Assembly: GCA_024036415.1 (NCBI GenBank)
Contig: JAMWET010000748.1
Location: 281,001 to 345,000, forward strand
DNA length: 64,000 nt
Direction: 5' to 3'
From: Prochilodus magdalenae
Taxonomy: Eukaryota > Chordata > Actinopteri > Characiformes > Prochilodontidae
Made by a program: the position numbers and the translations under genes. The stretch's first letter is position 1; every line of letters starts with the position of its first letter. Under the pieces are notes generated by a model, which saw only the letters and a program-made list of their open reading frames with translations, was not told the origin of the DNA and made no database searches. Shown here piece after piece: positions 10,873 through 21,789 of this stretch.

Positions 10873-13182
10873 CGTGGCGATCCCTCAGATCTGAGTGCAG
10901 GATGAGTTTTATCATCTTTGCCTGAAGCTGGCAGTGCATGGCTCAAACCTGTGTACTAGTGAGAGGCTAAAGTGTGAAATGTGAGGGGAATGTTAATTCA
11001 AGGTCGAGTTCTTTTTTTAATTTGCTTATTATCCAACAGGGCCAGTATGTTTCAGGCACGACATGACATTCCCTCGTCACGTGTCATAGATGGTTCTCTG
11101 GTCACAGGTAGCGAAGACAACAGTGCCATAGTGCATTTGCCGACCCAAGATGAGCTCTAACTGCCACCGAAAAGGAGAGACGTAGTTTAGCTATGACTGC
11201 AATGCTACTACACACTGCCCTCCACTCTCCTGAATCGTATTAACAGGGCTACACTCCATAGAGAGCAAAGAGATGATCATCGCAGCCATAAGTGTTAAGC
11301 GTGGTGGAGAGCTAGGAAGCACGAGCTAAGGTCAAAAGGCAGGTCCAGGCTGGTGTTAGCCTAGATCTGCTGATCCCCAAAGCGTGGAGGACATTAAGAC
11401 TGGGTTTGTTGAGATATTCCTTGGAAATGTTTGTCGTGCTGCTGTTACATGCCATCTCTTCCTCTCGCGAGTGGCACAGATGAACTTCTCCCGCTAACGA
11501 AAAAAAAAAAAAGGCCAAATTGTAATTAGTTTTCTATGGGACTGCAGTAGACTGAATATCTTTTCACAGTGTCCTTTTTTTGTACCTTGTACATGACGAG
11601 TGTAGCTGGGCATCCTGTAAGGTCTACTCTTTTTTACTGTATTACGCTCAAGTGGTAAAATACCAAGTGCCTAACCTTTGAGATTTATTGCTGTATGGTT
11701 ATGATGTCATTACCAGGCACTCTAACCTTAGAAAGGCAAATACTAGATACTGTACACTGTAGGTAGATGTCACTGATATTCGTTCCTTATATGTACCATA
11801 GCATGTTATGAAGACAGAGATTATGACGTTGCACAAAATAGAGACTATAAAGTGAGATTTTAATGGAATAGTTCTAAGTGGGTGTCAGTGTGAAAGTATT
11901 TGAGACATACGAGCGAGTATTTTAGAGTATTTATTAAATATTGAACTGAATATTGACTGCAGGGTTGATGACTTAGCTTCGGAGAGGGATGGTAGCGATG
12001 AGCTAAATGAGGTCTAAATGAAACGCCATTGAAACAGTTTTTCAGTCAGTCTGATATGCATGTTGGGGGTTGTACACTTGGGGGTGGGGGGTTGTTGGTG
12101 TCGTTGTGAAATTACAGCCCATGGTGTACATTTCCTTTCTTTTTTATTTTGCCAAAGAGTACACGGCCAGCTCTTGCCTTTCTAGTATTAGGCTCAGTGC
12201 GTTAGATGGAGCTGAGAGTAATTGCTTCTCGTGACGTCCTCTTCCTGAATGCATCGCCCAGCTCACAGAAAGTGTCTGGTTTGTTTTCAGTTGCGTGAAA
12301 CGATTCGAGTAGGAATATGAGTTCGGCCACTAAACTGGCCTACGTGAATCCCTATAAACGGTCAGTACAATTTGTTCACAGATATTAAAATTGATATCAG
12401 TAGATTAATATTTCTTAAGGAAGACGTGCTTCTTCTGTAATTGGCCCATGTTTTCTGGGTTGGATGACTTCCAAACACCTTGTTGTTGTCTGTAGGACTT
12501 TACTTGAACCCTGCTACATACCATTCACATAACCATGCCGTAGACATGTCATGGCACATGCGATTAGCTGTATGATGACATCAACGTGTCATGTTATCAT
12601 TACCGTTGCTTGTCATGACAGGTGTCGTAATATTTGATGTCATCAGCAACTAACCACTATTAAAAATGTCACTGTAAAGTTACAGGCAATTGCTGGCTGC
12701 TACTGGCGTTACCTACAGGAGCACATTGCCAGTAAATCACAGTAAACGCAGACCTGTATGATATACCAGTATGTATACCAGTATGACTCCAAAGTCACTG
12801 GGAGCACAAAAGTACTATGAAGTAAGATATTTAAATTATGTGTTAAATATTTTTTAAATTTCATTTCATAATCATTTAACATTGAATTATAATAATTCTA
12901 ATACAAATCAATAACTACTTTGCATTGAAGCTGTAGCGCTAACTCAGTAGCCAGTAACATTTATAGTCTTTATTATTTTGATAAGCTAAAATCATTCTAC
13001 CCGACAAGTCAAAGCCCAACAAACTTTTAACTGGCTTGGATTTTAGACTGAAGCCCTTTTCCTTTGAATGACCCCGTGCCTTAATTATCTTCAGTTTATT
13101 CATTTCAATGACTAAACATTCCATTTTGTCAGTACTGAAACTTCCCAAATATTTTGGTATTGAATATTTCTGTAGTGATGTA

Positions 13183-13715
13183 CAGGGGTTGGACAATGAA
13201 ACTGAAACACCTGGTTTTAGAACACAATCATTTATTAGTATGGTGTAGGGCCTCCTTTTGCGGCCAATACAGCGTCAGTTCATCTTGGGAATGACATATA
13301 CTGCGTCCTGCACAGTGGTCAGAGGGAGTTTAAGTCATTCTTCTTGCAGGATAGTGGCCAGGTCACTACGTGATGCTGGTGGAGGTTCGTCCTTCTTGGT
13401 GGTATGCTGACATTACCCTGGATACCGTGGCTCTTGATACATCACAAAGACTTGCTGTCTTGGTCACAGATGCGCCAGCAAGACGTGCACCAACAATGTG
13501 TCCTCTTTTGAACTCTGGTATGTCCCCCATAATGTTGTGTGCATTGCAGTATTTTGAGCAGAACTGTGCTCTTACCTGCTAACTGAACCTTCACACTCTG
13601 CTCTTACTGGTGCAATGTGCAATTAATGAAGATTGGCCACCAGGCTGGTCCAATTTAGCCATGAGACCTCCCACACTAAAATGACAGGTGTTTCAGTTTC
13701 ATTGTCCAACCCCTG
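13183..13715 (-). mobile_element. miniature Tc1 derivative (family A), copy 1, complete
   Basis: The 533-bp element is flanked by TA on both sides (13181-82 and 13716-17). It has inverted ends beginning CAGGGGTTGGACAATGAAAC. On the minus strand an intact 54-codon ORF (13366-13530) starts MGDIPEFKRG and contains a Tc1-type helix-turn-helix (ASLCDVSRATVSRVMSAYH), ending RTSTSIT. The catalytic DDE part is missing: the HTH region is joined directly to the distal 3' end. It is therefore non-autonomous. Confidence 0.9.
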
Positions 13716-14761
13716 TATTTAGCCAGTTTTAAGTGTAGCTTAGTCCAGTTTTTTATTCACAAATTAAACTGATAAATCTAAATATTTCAGTCTTTTATTT
13801 TAATTACTGTTTAACACCACACTGAAATGATGTATTGTCTTTACAATGCATGTGGATTTAGGAGTTAGGGTTTGGGAAAAGTTCCCAAAAATTATGATTT
13901 TGCACATACTTATTACTATGTCAGTTAATACATGGGTTTAATTAGGTCATAACATATTCCTTACCTAGTTTTAATATCTGAGTTTAAAGTAATTCAGTAG
14001 ATATTGATCATGTGTTGGTGCTGTATATGTGAATAGTATGTCAAGTATGCGATTTTTAAATGCACGTTTTATAAAGAATTTAACTTGACAGGGAAAATTA
14101 CATCTGGCATTACAGTACAACAGTGTCAACACCTCAGTGTTCTAGCAGTAAAACAGCTGTGTAAAACATTAAAAGTCTTTAAAAGACCAAAAAAGGTATC
14201 GCTATTATCATTTTGTATTATTTGTATTTATTTAATTTTTTAACAATGTTTCTTTCATATGCCATAATGCTGTATGGTGCAGCATAATATTAATATCAGC
14301 AATTTAACATATGCAATTTGTTAATCCTCAGAAAAGTTGATTTCACAGTAAAATAATTAAATAGATGAAATATTACAAAATTCTGGCAGTTATGGTGTCA
14401 TAGCACTGTTATACAGTGTTAACACACACAATCTGCTATGGCATGCTTATGCCTTGGTTATGCCAGTGTTATGCAGCAGGACTCGAGTAAAGTGTTACCT
14501 TGTTGTCTCATAAGACACAGTATGTTTATTTGTGACATAGATGGTATATGTAGGATCAAGCTTGCTGTTTAAAGTCCAGGGATGAGATGACTGTTGAGAT
14601 TAAGTACAGCAGGGCTATGCAACAAGACGACACTTTATAATTGCTCCTCATCCTCTGTAGCTTTACCTCCTGGACTCTGCAGATCCAGGCTACATGAATG
14701 GGACCAAGACGCTACTATTCAGTTGATGTGTAAACAGGTGCCAATGGCTGGTGTTGCAGTT

Positions 14762-14964
14762 GTTGGTGTAGCCCAGCGCATAACACCGCTAGCCGCCAGG
14801 GAGCCACATGTAAGAGACTGCAGTTCGATCCCAGTCTGGGTGACTATCCTGTGCTACACCAATAGGACTCCTAACACTACACTGGCCTAGCTGTAATATG
14901 ATTAACCTTGCAAGTCGCTCTGGATTAGAGCATCAGCTAAACGTTGTAAAGGTAAATGTAAATG
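14762..14964 (+). mobile_element. tRNA-derived SINE, copy 1
   Basis: The head resembles a tRNA, with a GTAGCCCAGCGCATAACACC A-box-like stretch and a B box GTTCGATCCC. The body shares CACCAATAGGACTCCTAACA with the copies at 21.4 and 23.5 kb. The 3' part is AAGTCGCTCTGGATTAGAGC followed by a TAAATGTAAATG tail, a widespread fish SINE tail type. It is an RNA polymerase III-derived retroposon, not a tRNA gene. Confidence 0.85.
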
Positions 14965-15567
14965 TTGCTGGCGCCATTGGAAACAGGCCAAAAGGCGAGT
15001 GTTAAAACTGGACATTGCCTGAGCAGGAAAAATGCCATTGTCATTGTCCTGCACTCAAACGTGGGATCAGAACTCGGGTTCTCTGCGTCAGTACAGTCCA
15101 CAAAGTGTTTTCAACCCAGCACATAGTTGATGGTCACCTGAAAGGCTCTGAATAGGATTGTTTACAGTGCAAGACCTCACAGTGATCTGCCTTGACCATT
15201 TACCGTCCCCTCCCCTCCCGCCTATCCTCCTTTTTTTAAGGGGGAGATGAGAATCGTGCACCTAGTAGGCCTGTGACTATCCCAGACTGCCCACTTTCTG
15301 TAAAAAAAGAAAAAGAAAAGAGAATTATTATTATTATTATTATTATTATTATAATAACTTTCAGCCAGGGTGCCAAATCGAACTCGGCACCACTTTGTCT
15401 CCTCATGCTGTACCTTGTCCAGTTGAACTGTGGCCTCAATCTCCTTGGACAGTATAATGTCATGTTTGCATGTTATGACATCATATGTGCATGTACAAAG
15501 TTGTACACCTTCATACGGTATATGTTTTTTGTTTTCCTTCCTGGATGATTTTTAAAACTCCGTCTTT

Positions 15568-15600
15568 AATAAATGCCACATGTTTGTGGGAGTAAATAAA
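15568..15600 (+). promoter_or_regulatory. candidate polyadenylation signals (two AATAAA)
   Basis: AATAAA occurs at 15568-15573 and 15595-15600, separated by a GT-rich stretch (TGTTTGTGGGAG). That pairing is typical of cleavage sites. This could end a long cacna1b 3' UTR, but the link is positional only. Confidence 0.35.
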
Positions 15601-16329
15601 GAAACCTCAGCTTGTTGTATAAGAGGTGTTACCTACAGGCCACAGAAGCATGGGACTGGCGCTGTTGTTGTTTCTAAGCTGATCAGCCATCACCACTGTT
15701 CACTGACTGTCTGTTTCACTACCATGCATTATTATTTTGTATAATTGAAAAATACATATAAAAAGGACATTTTAAGATGGTAATTGTTGGTTGTTAAAGT
15801 GCCAGATCCGAGATTTCCTTCACTGCTTCAGTACAGGTTTGTAGGACTCCTCTGTACTCCTCTCTTCATAAGTTGATTTATAAGAGGTATGCCATGAGAA
15901 AAGTACCACTCTATATATGACCTTCATAAAGAGTTTATGAATAGTTTAAAATGAGTTTATTATTAGTTATTAGTTATTACACACTGCTAAAAAGCCGGCT
16001 GTTCTATCTGATATGAATATGAACATGTGACAAAGCTGAAAGTTTAAATGCTTACTGATCTAGAAGACAAAGTAAAACCTGTAAACATCACAATCTGAGC
16101 TTTAAGAGTTTAAATCAATAGGTGTTCACTGTTAGACTAACGGTTCACTGTTACACCTTTCATTTATATATTGTACCTGTTTACTAATGATTTTAAGGTG
16201 TTTAAGGCCTAATTAATATCCATTAGCAAACTCATTTAGCTAATTTTATTTTTAACATAAACCCTTAAGGTAGTAAGTGGTAATCAAAAGGTAGTAATTA
16301 ACTGTGTCCCTTCACTTATATGTGCTTAA
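15601..16329. other. intergenic, nothing recognised
   Basis: AT-rich unique-looking sequence without exons, tandem repeats or recognised elements. Confidence 0.5.
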
Positions 16330-16490
16330 AGGAGCAGTGTGTAAAATGTGTTTGCGGAAATGATGAAAATAGAGTAGACAACATGTTTTCATTTGTGTAT
16401 AACCGCCTCTATAAATCAATGTGCAGCAGTTTTATAATGCATCAGGTGCCAGAATGTTAGTACAGCACCAAGAAGCTTCACACTGCTCCT
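16330..16490. mobile_element. 161-bp MITE with TTAA target duplication (piggyBac-type)
   Basis: Perfect 12-bp inverted ends (AGGAGCAGTGTG and CACACTGCTCCT) are flanked on both sides by TTAA (16326-16329 and 16491-16494). A TTAA duplication is the hallmark of piggyBac transposition. The interior has no coding capacity. The assignment to piggyBac rests on the TTAA and short ends only. Confidence 0.8.
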
Positions 16491-16859
16491 TTAATTACAC
16501 AGTTCTCTGTGTTGTTCTTTAAATGGCCTATACCATTAACAGCAAATCAATTTTAATTGTATGGAGTCTATAGGCATTGCTAATGTTTGTGGGCTAAAAA
16601 ATGAAAAGAAAACTGTGGGATATGACCCTTTAAATGATGAATGATGGTATTGGTACTAAAGTGCCATTATAGTAATTCATATTTAGCTCCTGAGGTTTTT
16701 AATGAGTTATAATTTCATTCTGTTGTGCTGGTTTGACTCCAGGACTGCTTAAAGGAGCATTCCATTGATTTTTCAAATTCCTGCATAATCAAATCATCAA
16801 ACAAAATCACACAGAGTGGTTTGATGGGACAAGAATTATTGTAGAGGCACTTACAGTGG

Positions 16860-17154
16860 TGGTGATGGGAACTCTGTGAGAATATTTAAGATGCTTGGGA
16901 TGGATTATCACAGGACACCTTTAAGAACCTCAGTGACTCCATGTAAGAATGTCTGGCATATTACGTTAGCAAACTTGGCGGCCCCATCACCATACTAGGA
17001 GACACTACTTCTGGATGTGTAGCTAAATAAGTATTGGCCATAACGGTCTAAATTTATCAGCATGTATTGTTCCTGGTAACCTTCATCTTCCTTTCCCGTA
17101 GCATTGAAATCTGACGCTTCCTTCTGGGTGCAACTGTTCTTTAGATAATGAGTG
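16860..17154 (+). mobile_element. Tc1-like family B, 3' fragment
   Basis: The sequence parallels 56.82-57.09 kb. Shared pieces are GGATGGATTATCACAGGACA, CTCCATG, 'tctaaatttatca' and ATGTATTGTTCCTGGTAA. It ends in the terminal repeat whose complement reads CACTCATTATCTAAAGAAC, followed by TA at 17155. Only the 3' portion survives; the 5' limit is approximate. Confidence 0.7.
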
Positions 17155-17559
17155 TAAGATGCCGTAGTACCCTCAATGAGTGACACCCAGGTAACAGAAA
17201 AGAGGGTCTATAATTCAGAACATCTGTTCTATACTTAGCAGACCTGCAGGACCTCCTCACTGTACCTCATGTACCTCACCTGATTCAGTTCATCATCTAA
17301 TCACTGATCACCAAGTTCTTCAACGAGCTAAGCTGGCTCTCTAACAGGTGTCCAGTCTAATTTACACCAGGCTCCATGTTTCATTCCAGCCCAGCAGAAG
17401 CATACACGCTCAGCTGATGGACTCCGACCCTGGTGTAGATAAGACTGGACACCCCTGGTCAATAGGAAGAGGGTAACTGCTCCTCTCTAAAGGGGCTGTG
17501 GCTCTCTAGACCCTATCACAGAGCAATTGATTCTGGGGAGGACCTGGTGGGCGTGGAAG

Positions 17560-17790
17560 CCTGTCTGCTGATTGGCCTGAAGGAAAGACCTGGGCGGAGT
17601 CACGTGAGGTGGCCAAAGCGTTATTTCTTACTTTCCCACCTGTTTTCTGACAAGTTCCGCCTTCCTGTGCGGTGATTGGCTACTATCCGGCCCTTCTTAG
17701 CTGGGAGCGCGAACTACCAGCCAGTCGTGGCGGAGGACTTCAGGGCTGGTCGGAAAACGGGTGTGAAAGAAAGAAACAAGGCCGCGGAGA
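17560..17790 (+). promoter_or_regulatory. CpG-rich promoter region of the downstream gene
   Basis: Inverted CCAAT boxes (ATTGG) lie at 17571-17575 and 17675-17679. A GC-box-like GGGCGGAG sits near 17592, and an E-box in the context GTCACGTGAG at about 17599-17608. CpG density rises sharply at 17,690-17,800 against a CpG-poor background, with GGAGCGCGAAC and CCGCGGAG. No TATA box is evident. This fits a housekeeping-type start near 17.7 kb for the + strand exon at 18049. GTCACGTGAG differs by one base from the CLEAR consensus used by TFEB/TFE3 and also fits USF/MITF, so the regulator is inference. Confidence 0.6.
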
Positions 17791-17865
17791 AGGTGGTTTT
17801 AACGAGCTCTAACGAGAGCTAGGCTGGTAGACCAGTAAGGAGCCCTCAACCACATTTCCACAAAG

Positions 17866-17898
17866 ATGCAACACGTGCTTCACCTACAGGAAGCCTGA
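17866..17898 (+). other. upstream ORF 1 in leader (10 codons plus stop)
   Basis: The ORF reads ATG CAA CAC ... GCC TGA, ending 150 bases before the main start. If this leader is transcribed and unspliced, it could lower translation of the main ORF. Confidence 0.4.
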
Positions 17899-17900
17899 AG

Positions 17901-17984
17901 ATGCCACACAAGCCTTCCATCCTCTTATGCAGCGACACCCCTGTGCCAGTCAGAACGGCCGGTGAAATAAAAAGAGTGCTGTAA
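17901..17984 (+). other. upstream ORF 2 in leader (27 codons plus stop)
   Basis: It starts two bases after the stop of the first upstream ORF and ends TAA at 17982-17984, 64 bases before the main ATG. Spacing this close between two upstream ORFs is compatible with re-initiation control. A leader intron (possible donor GTAAGG near 17,835, acceptor GCACAG near 18,040) would remove both. Confidence 0.35.
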
Positions 17985-18048
17985 GAAGTTACCTGTGAAA
18001 AGTCCTGAGCGTTTGGTAGTCGCCTCGTTAGTCCTGCACAGCGGCGCA

Positions 18049-18169
18049 ATGTTGACCACAACCGTCCTGGCGGCTCTGTTCATGTTTGCTTTCGTCAGTT
18101 CAAGTCCGACTGGAGTCCAGACAAGTGATGCGGACGAAATGGAGAACGGCTCAGGGATGCTGCAAATAG
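18049..18169 (+). CDS. first coding exon of an unrecognised secreted or membrane protein
   Basis: The ATG at 18049 (G at -3) opens 40 codons plus one base, ending at a strong donor ATAG/GTAAGG. The N-terminus MLTTTVLAALFMFAFVSSSP is a clear signal peptide with a hydrophobic core at residues 5-16 and likely cleavage after SSS or nearby. A polar acidic stretch follows (SDADEMENGSG), with one N-glycosylation sequon, NGS. An in-frame upstream extension to about 17,995 has no ATG, so 18049 is the start. The exon ends in phase 1 and joins cleanly to the exon at 63951 (giving Glu), or to the candidate exon at 43986. I do not recognise the family. The same-strand CpG-rich promoter immediately upstream supports a real gene. 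Confidence 0.65.
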
Positions 18170-18239
18170 GTAAGGTGCTTCTCTGCACACAGCTGAATAA
18201 TAACCCACATGTGTGTGAGCAATCATAGCAATAAGTTAT

Positions 18240-20165
18240 ACATGTAGTATTACTGATACAAGTTTTACATGTGACCGTTAAGTGATGCATTTGGGGAATT
18301 ACTGATATGTGTGGTGCATGGGTGTGATGACTGATGCATGCAAGTAATCACTGGCACGTGCAGATAATAGCTGATACATGTGGGTTATAACCGATAGAGG
18401 TAGGTAGTGATTAGTATATGAGAGTATTTGATACATGTGAATAGTATAAAGTATATAAGGCTGACTAATACATGTGAGTAGTAATTAGTATATAAGGTTA
18501 ATTGATATATGTGGGTAGTAATGTCAATAGTAATAAATTTATAAGGGTAATTTACATATGCAAATAATAATTATTATAAGAGGGTAACAGATATATGCAG
18601 GTAGTAATTAGTGTATGAGGGTAACAGACGTAAATAGTAATAGTTATATGAGGGTAACTGATACATGTGAATAATAATTAGTATATGAGGGTAATTGATA
18701 TATATGAGTAGTAATTAGTATATGAGGGTTATTGACATATGTAAATAGTTATTATTATATGAGGGTAATGGATATATGCTGGTAGTAATTAGTATATGAG
18801 TATAACTGATATATGTAAATAATAATTAGTATATGAGGGTAACTGATGTATGTGGGTACCTATACGTATATGAATGTGATACATGTAAATAATAATTAGT
18901 ATATGATGGTAATTGACATGTAAATAGTTATTATTATATTAGGGTTATATATATATAAGTGAATAGTATTTAGTATATGAGGGTAGCTGATACATGTGAG
19001 TAGTAATGAATATATGAGGGTAACTGATACATGTGAGTAGTAATTAGTAAATGAGGGTAACTGATAAGTGTGGGTAGTAATTAGTATATGAGGGTAACTG
19101 ATGCGTGTGAGTAGTAATTAGTTTATGAGGGTAACTGATACATGTGAGTAGTAATTAGTATATGAGGGTAACTGATACATGTGAGTAGTAATTAGTATAT
19201 GAGGGTAACTGATACATGTGAGTAGTAATTAGCATATGAGGGTAACTGATACGTGTGGGTAGTAATTAGTAAATGAGGGTAACTGATGCGTGTGAGTAGT
19301 AATTAGCATATGAGGGTAACTGATACATGTGAGTAGTAATTAGTATATGAGGGTAACTGATACATGTGGGTACTAATGACTATATGAGGGTAACTGATAC
19401 ATGTGAGTAGTAATTAGTATATGAGGGTAACTAATACGTGTGAGTAGTAATTAGTATATGAGGGTAACTGATATGTGTGAGTAGTAATTAGTATATGAGG
19501 GTAACTGATACATGTGAGTAGTAATTAGTATATGAGGGTAACTGATATGTGTGAGTAGTAATTAGTATATGAGGGTAACTGATACGTGTGAGTAGTAATT
19601 AGTATATGAGGGTAACTGATACGTGTGAGTAGTAATTTGTATAAGAGGGTAACTGATACATGTGAGTAGTGATGAATATATGAGGGTAACTGATATGTGT
19701 GAGTAGTAATTAGTATATGAGGGTAACTAATACGTGTGAGTAGTAATTAGTATATGAGGGTAACTGATATGTGTGAGTAGTAATTAGTATATGAGGGTAA
19801 CTAATACGTGTGAGTAGTAATTAGTATATGAGGGTAACTGATATGTGTGAGTAGTAATTAGTATATGAGGGTAACTGATACATGTGGGTAGTAATTAGTA
19901 TATGAGGGTAACTGATACATGTGGGTAGTAATTAGTATATGAGGGTAACTGATACATGTGGGTAGTAATTAGTATATGAGGGTAACTGATACATGTGAGT
20001 AGTAATTAGTATATGAGGGTAACTGATACATGTGGGTAGTAATTAGCATATGAGGGTAACTGATACGTGTGAGTAGTAATTAGTATATGAGGGTAACTGA
20101 TACATGTGAGTAGTAATTAGTATATGAGGGTAACTGATACATAAGAATAATCATTAGTATGTTAT
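18240..20165. repeat. 37-bp minisatellite, about 50 units
   Basis: The unit is about GTATATGAGGGTAACTGATA + CATGTGAGTAGTAATTA (37 bp). Units before about 18,990 are diverged and variable in length; units from about 19,000 to 20,150 are nearly identical. Variants (TACATG, TACGTG, TATGTG, and GAT or AAT before them) are interspersed. They alternate as a 74-bp dimer at about 19,680-19,870. The array begins roughly 70 bp after a splice donor. Confidence 0.97.
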
Positions 20166-20214
20166 GGTTACTGATCCATGAGAATAATAATGAGTATATG
20201 AGCATGATATATCG

Positions 20215-20320
20215 CCGTTGTCCAAAGAAAAACACGTATCTCCATTTTGTTGATTTTTACTTGTATGCATCATTTGAAAACTGTTTACATTGTGTGAATT
20301 TTATTTTATTAAATTATGAG
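20215..20320 (+). repeat. dispersed repeat family 'ATCTCCATTTT', fragment
   Basis: The order TGTCCAAAGAAAAACACGTA, then TCTCCATTTT, then CTGTTTACATTGTGTGAA recurs at 34.85 kb and partly at 30.3 kb. The family is unidentified. Confidence 0.6.
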
Positions 20321-21340
20321 CAATAACTTATAGCTTAATCCAGACTATATTACCACGGTAACATAGACAGTATATGTTATATTGCTACTTGTAACATCTT
20401 GTATCTTTTTAAATCTTAAAACATACATTGAAAGTAAAAAACATGTTTGCCTTTTATTGTAAAGGTATAATTATGGCGGCACTTATTTTCTTTGGACATA
20501 GAGTAGATAATAATGTTTATGTAATGTCTAAATAAACCCCATTTACCAGCCATAAGTGTAGTTAATGGTATTGAACAGTAACAACTTTTATATAACCACT
20601 TTCAACACATATATAACCTAATGTTATAAGCAATAGCAATGTAATGTGGTAGCCAATTTTGTTATACGACACCACACCCCATTACATTACATTGTTACTT
20701 TTAATGCTGTTGGATTGCCTCATGGAGCCGCTGTGGTTTAACTCTCTGTCGTAAGTCGAACAGGTGCAGCTGTTTGTTATTCTTGCAGTTCTCTATTACC
20801 CCAACCTGCCTGGTTCAGTTGCACTACGTAGTCTCTCTGTTATCTGAAGATGCAAATCATTGACTGCACCTTTAATTAATTTTTGCTTAACAAGTAGACA
20901 CTGTGTGATAAGCAAGGAGCAATGATTCTGTCCTAAAACACTCCAGCGCTGCTTTTTGTAGGCTGTAACACATGTTAAACCAATCCGAGACAGATGTTGC
21001 TGGAGTTTTCTTGCCAGAGTCATTTGTAAGACCTGTTGGGTGATGATATCACTCCAGCAAACACATGGATCATGGCACACTAGGTCTTTGAAATCATCTT
21101 CACCCAGAGGGGGTTAGCTAAATGGGTCACCCACAGCTAAATGGCTTTAGTTATATAATTAAATACTTGGTGAACTTAAAACACATTTGTAACTGCGGCA
21201 TGTTTAATCAAGTCTAGACAATGCCCTGGGAATGCTTGCAGCAAGCACCACGTGCTGCCGATGGCTTTGTCAACAAGCACAGCAGTTTAATCGTCTTTGT
21301 TCTTCCAGCCTGCAACGTAGCCTCGTGACATCACAGACGC
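20321..21340. other. intronic, nothing recognised
   Basis: AT-rich sequence with no splice-supported ORF. A stretch near 20,795-20,880 ends in GACTGCACCTTTAATTAA, like a MITE end, but no partner end was found. Confidence 0.4.
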
Positions 21341-21565
21341 AGTGAAATTACATCTACGGCATTTAGCTGACGCTCTTATCCAGAGCGACTTACAGGGTTA
21401 ATCTTATTACAGGTAGGCCAATGTAGTGTTAGGAGTCTTGCCCAAGGACTCTTATTGGTGTAGCACAGCGTAGTCACCCAGAACGGGAATCGAACCCCAG
21501 TCTCCCACATGGGACGGTAGCTTCCTGGTGAGTAGTGGTGTTATCCATTGTGCCACACCAACCAC
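21341..21565 (-). mobile_element. tRNA-derived SINE, copy 2
   Basis: This is the reverse orientation of the same family as at 14.8 and 23.5 kb. The complement shows GGTTGGTGTGGC, B box GGTTCGATTCCCG, CACCAATAAGAGTCC, the TCGCTCTGGATAAGAGCGTC body and a TAAATG-type tail. Confidence 0.85.
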
Positions 21566-21789
21566 TATTACAATGGACCGTATTTACTGTATGGTTTCTA
21601 CGTATGGACTGTATGTAAAACAAGGTTTGCTTACATATTAAAAGGGTGGAGAATTCGGTAATTTGGTATTCCATAACATGGATCCTTTAGGAAAAGTTCC
21701 TCACAACACTCCATGTTCAAGACTGCAGTTTCAGTGTAGTGAAAAGATATAGGTGGGACAGATGTCTGACTTGTTTTACACCATCCCAT

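Larger units (their letters stand above)
10873..15600 (+). other. cacna1b 3' UTR and/or downstream flank
   Basis: No AATAAA was seen close to the stop, so the 3' end is undefined. The interval is AT-rich non-coding sequence interrupted by a 533-bp Tc1 derivative (13183-13715) and a SINE (14762-14964). A (TTA)n tract lies at about 15,326-15,350. Paired AATAAA signals at 15.57-15.60 kb are the best candidate for a distal transcript end, giving an unusually long 3' UTR. Earlier ATTAAA variants (for example near 11.93 and 12.38 kb) are alternatives. Confidence 0.45.

Noticed and set aside
17846..18290. Overlapping minus-strand ORFs of 71 and 121 codons
   Set aside because: They are antisense shadows of the GC-rich leader and signal-peptide exon. 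No motif or splice site supports them.
18240..20165. CRISPR-like regular repeat
   Set aside because: Units are contiguous with no unique spacers, and the context is a vertebrate intron. It is a minisatellite.
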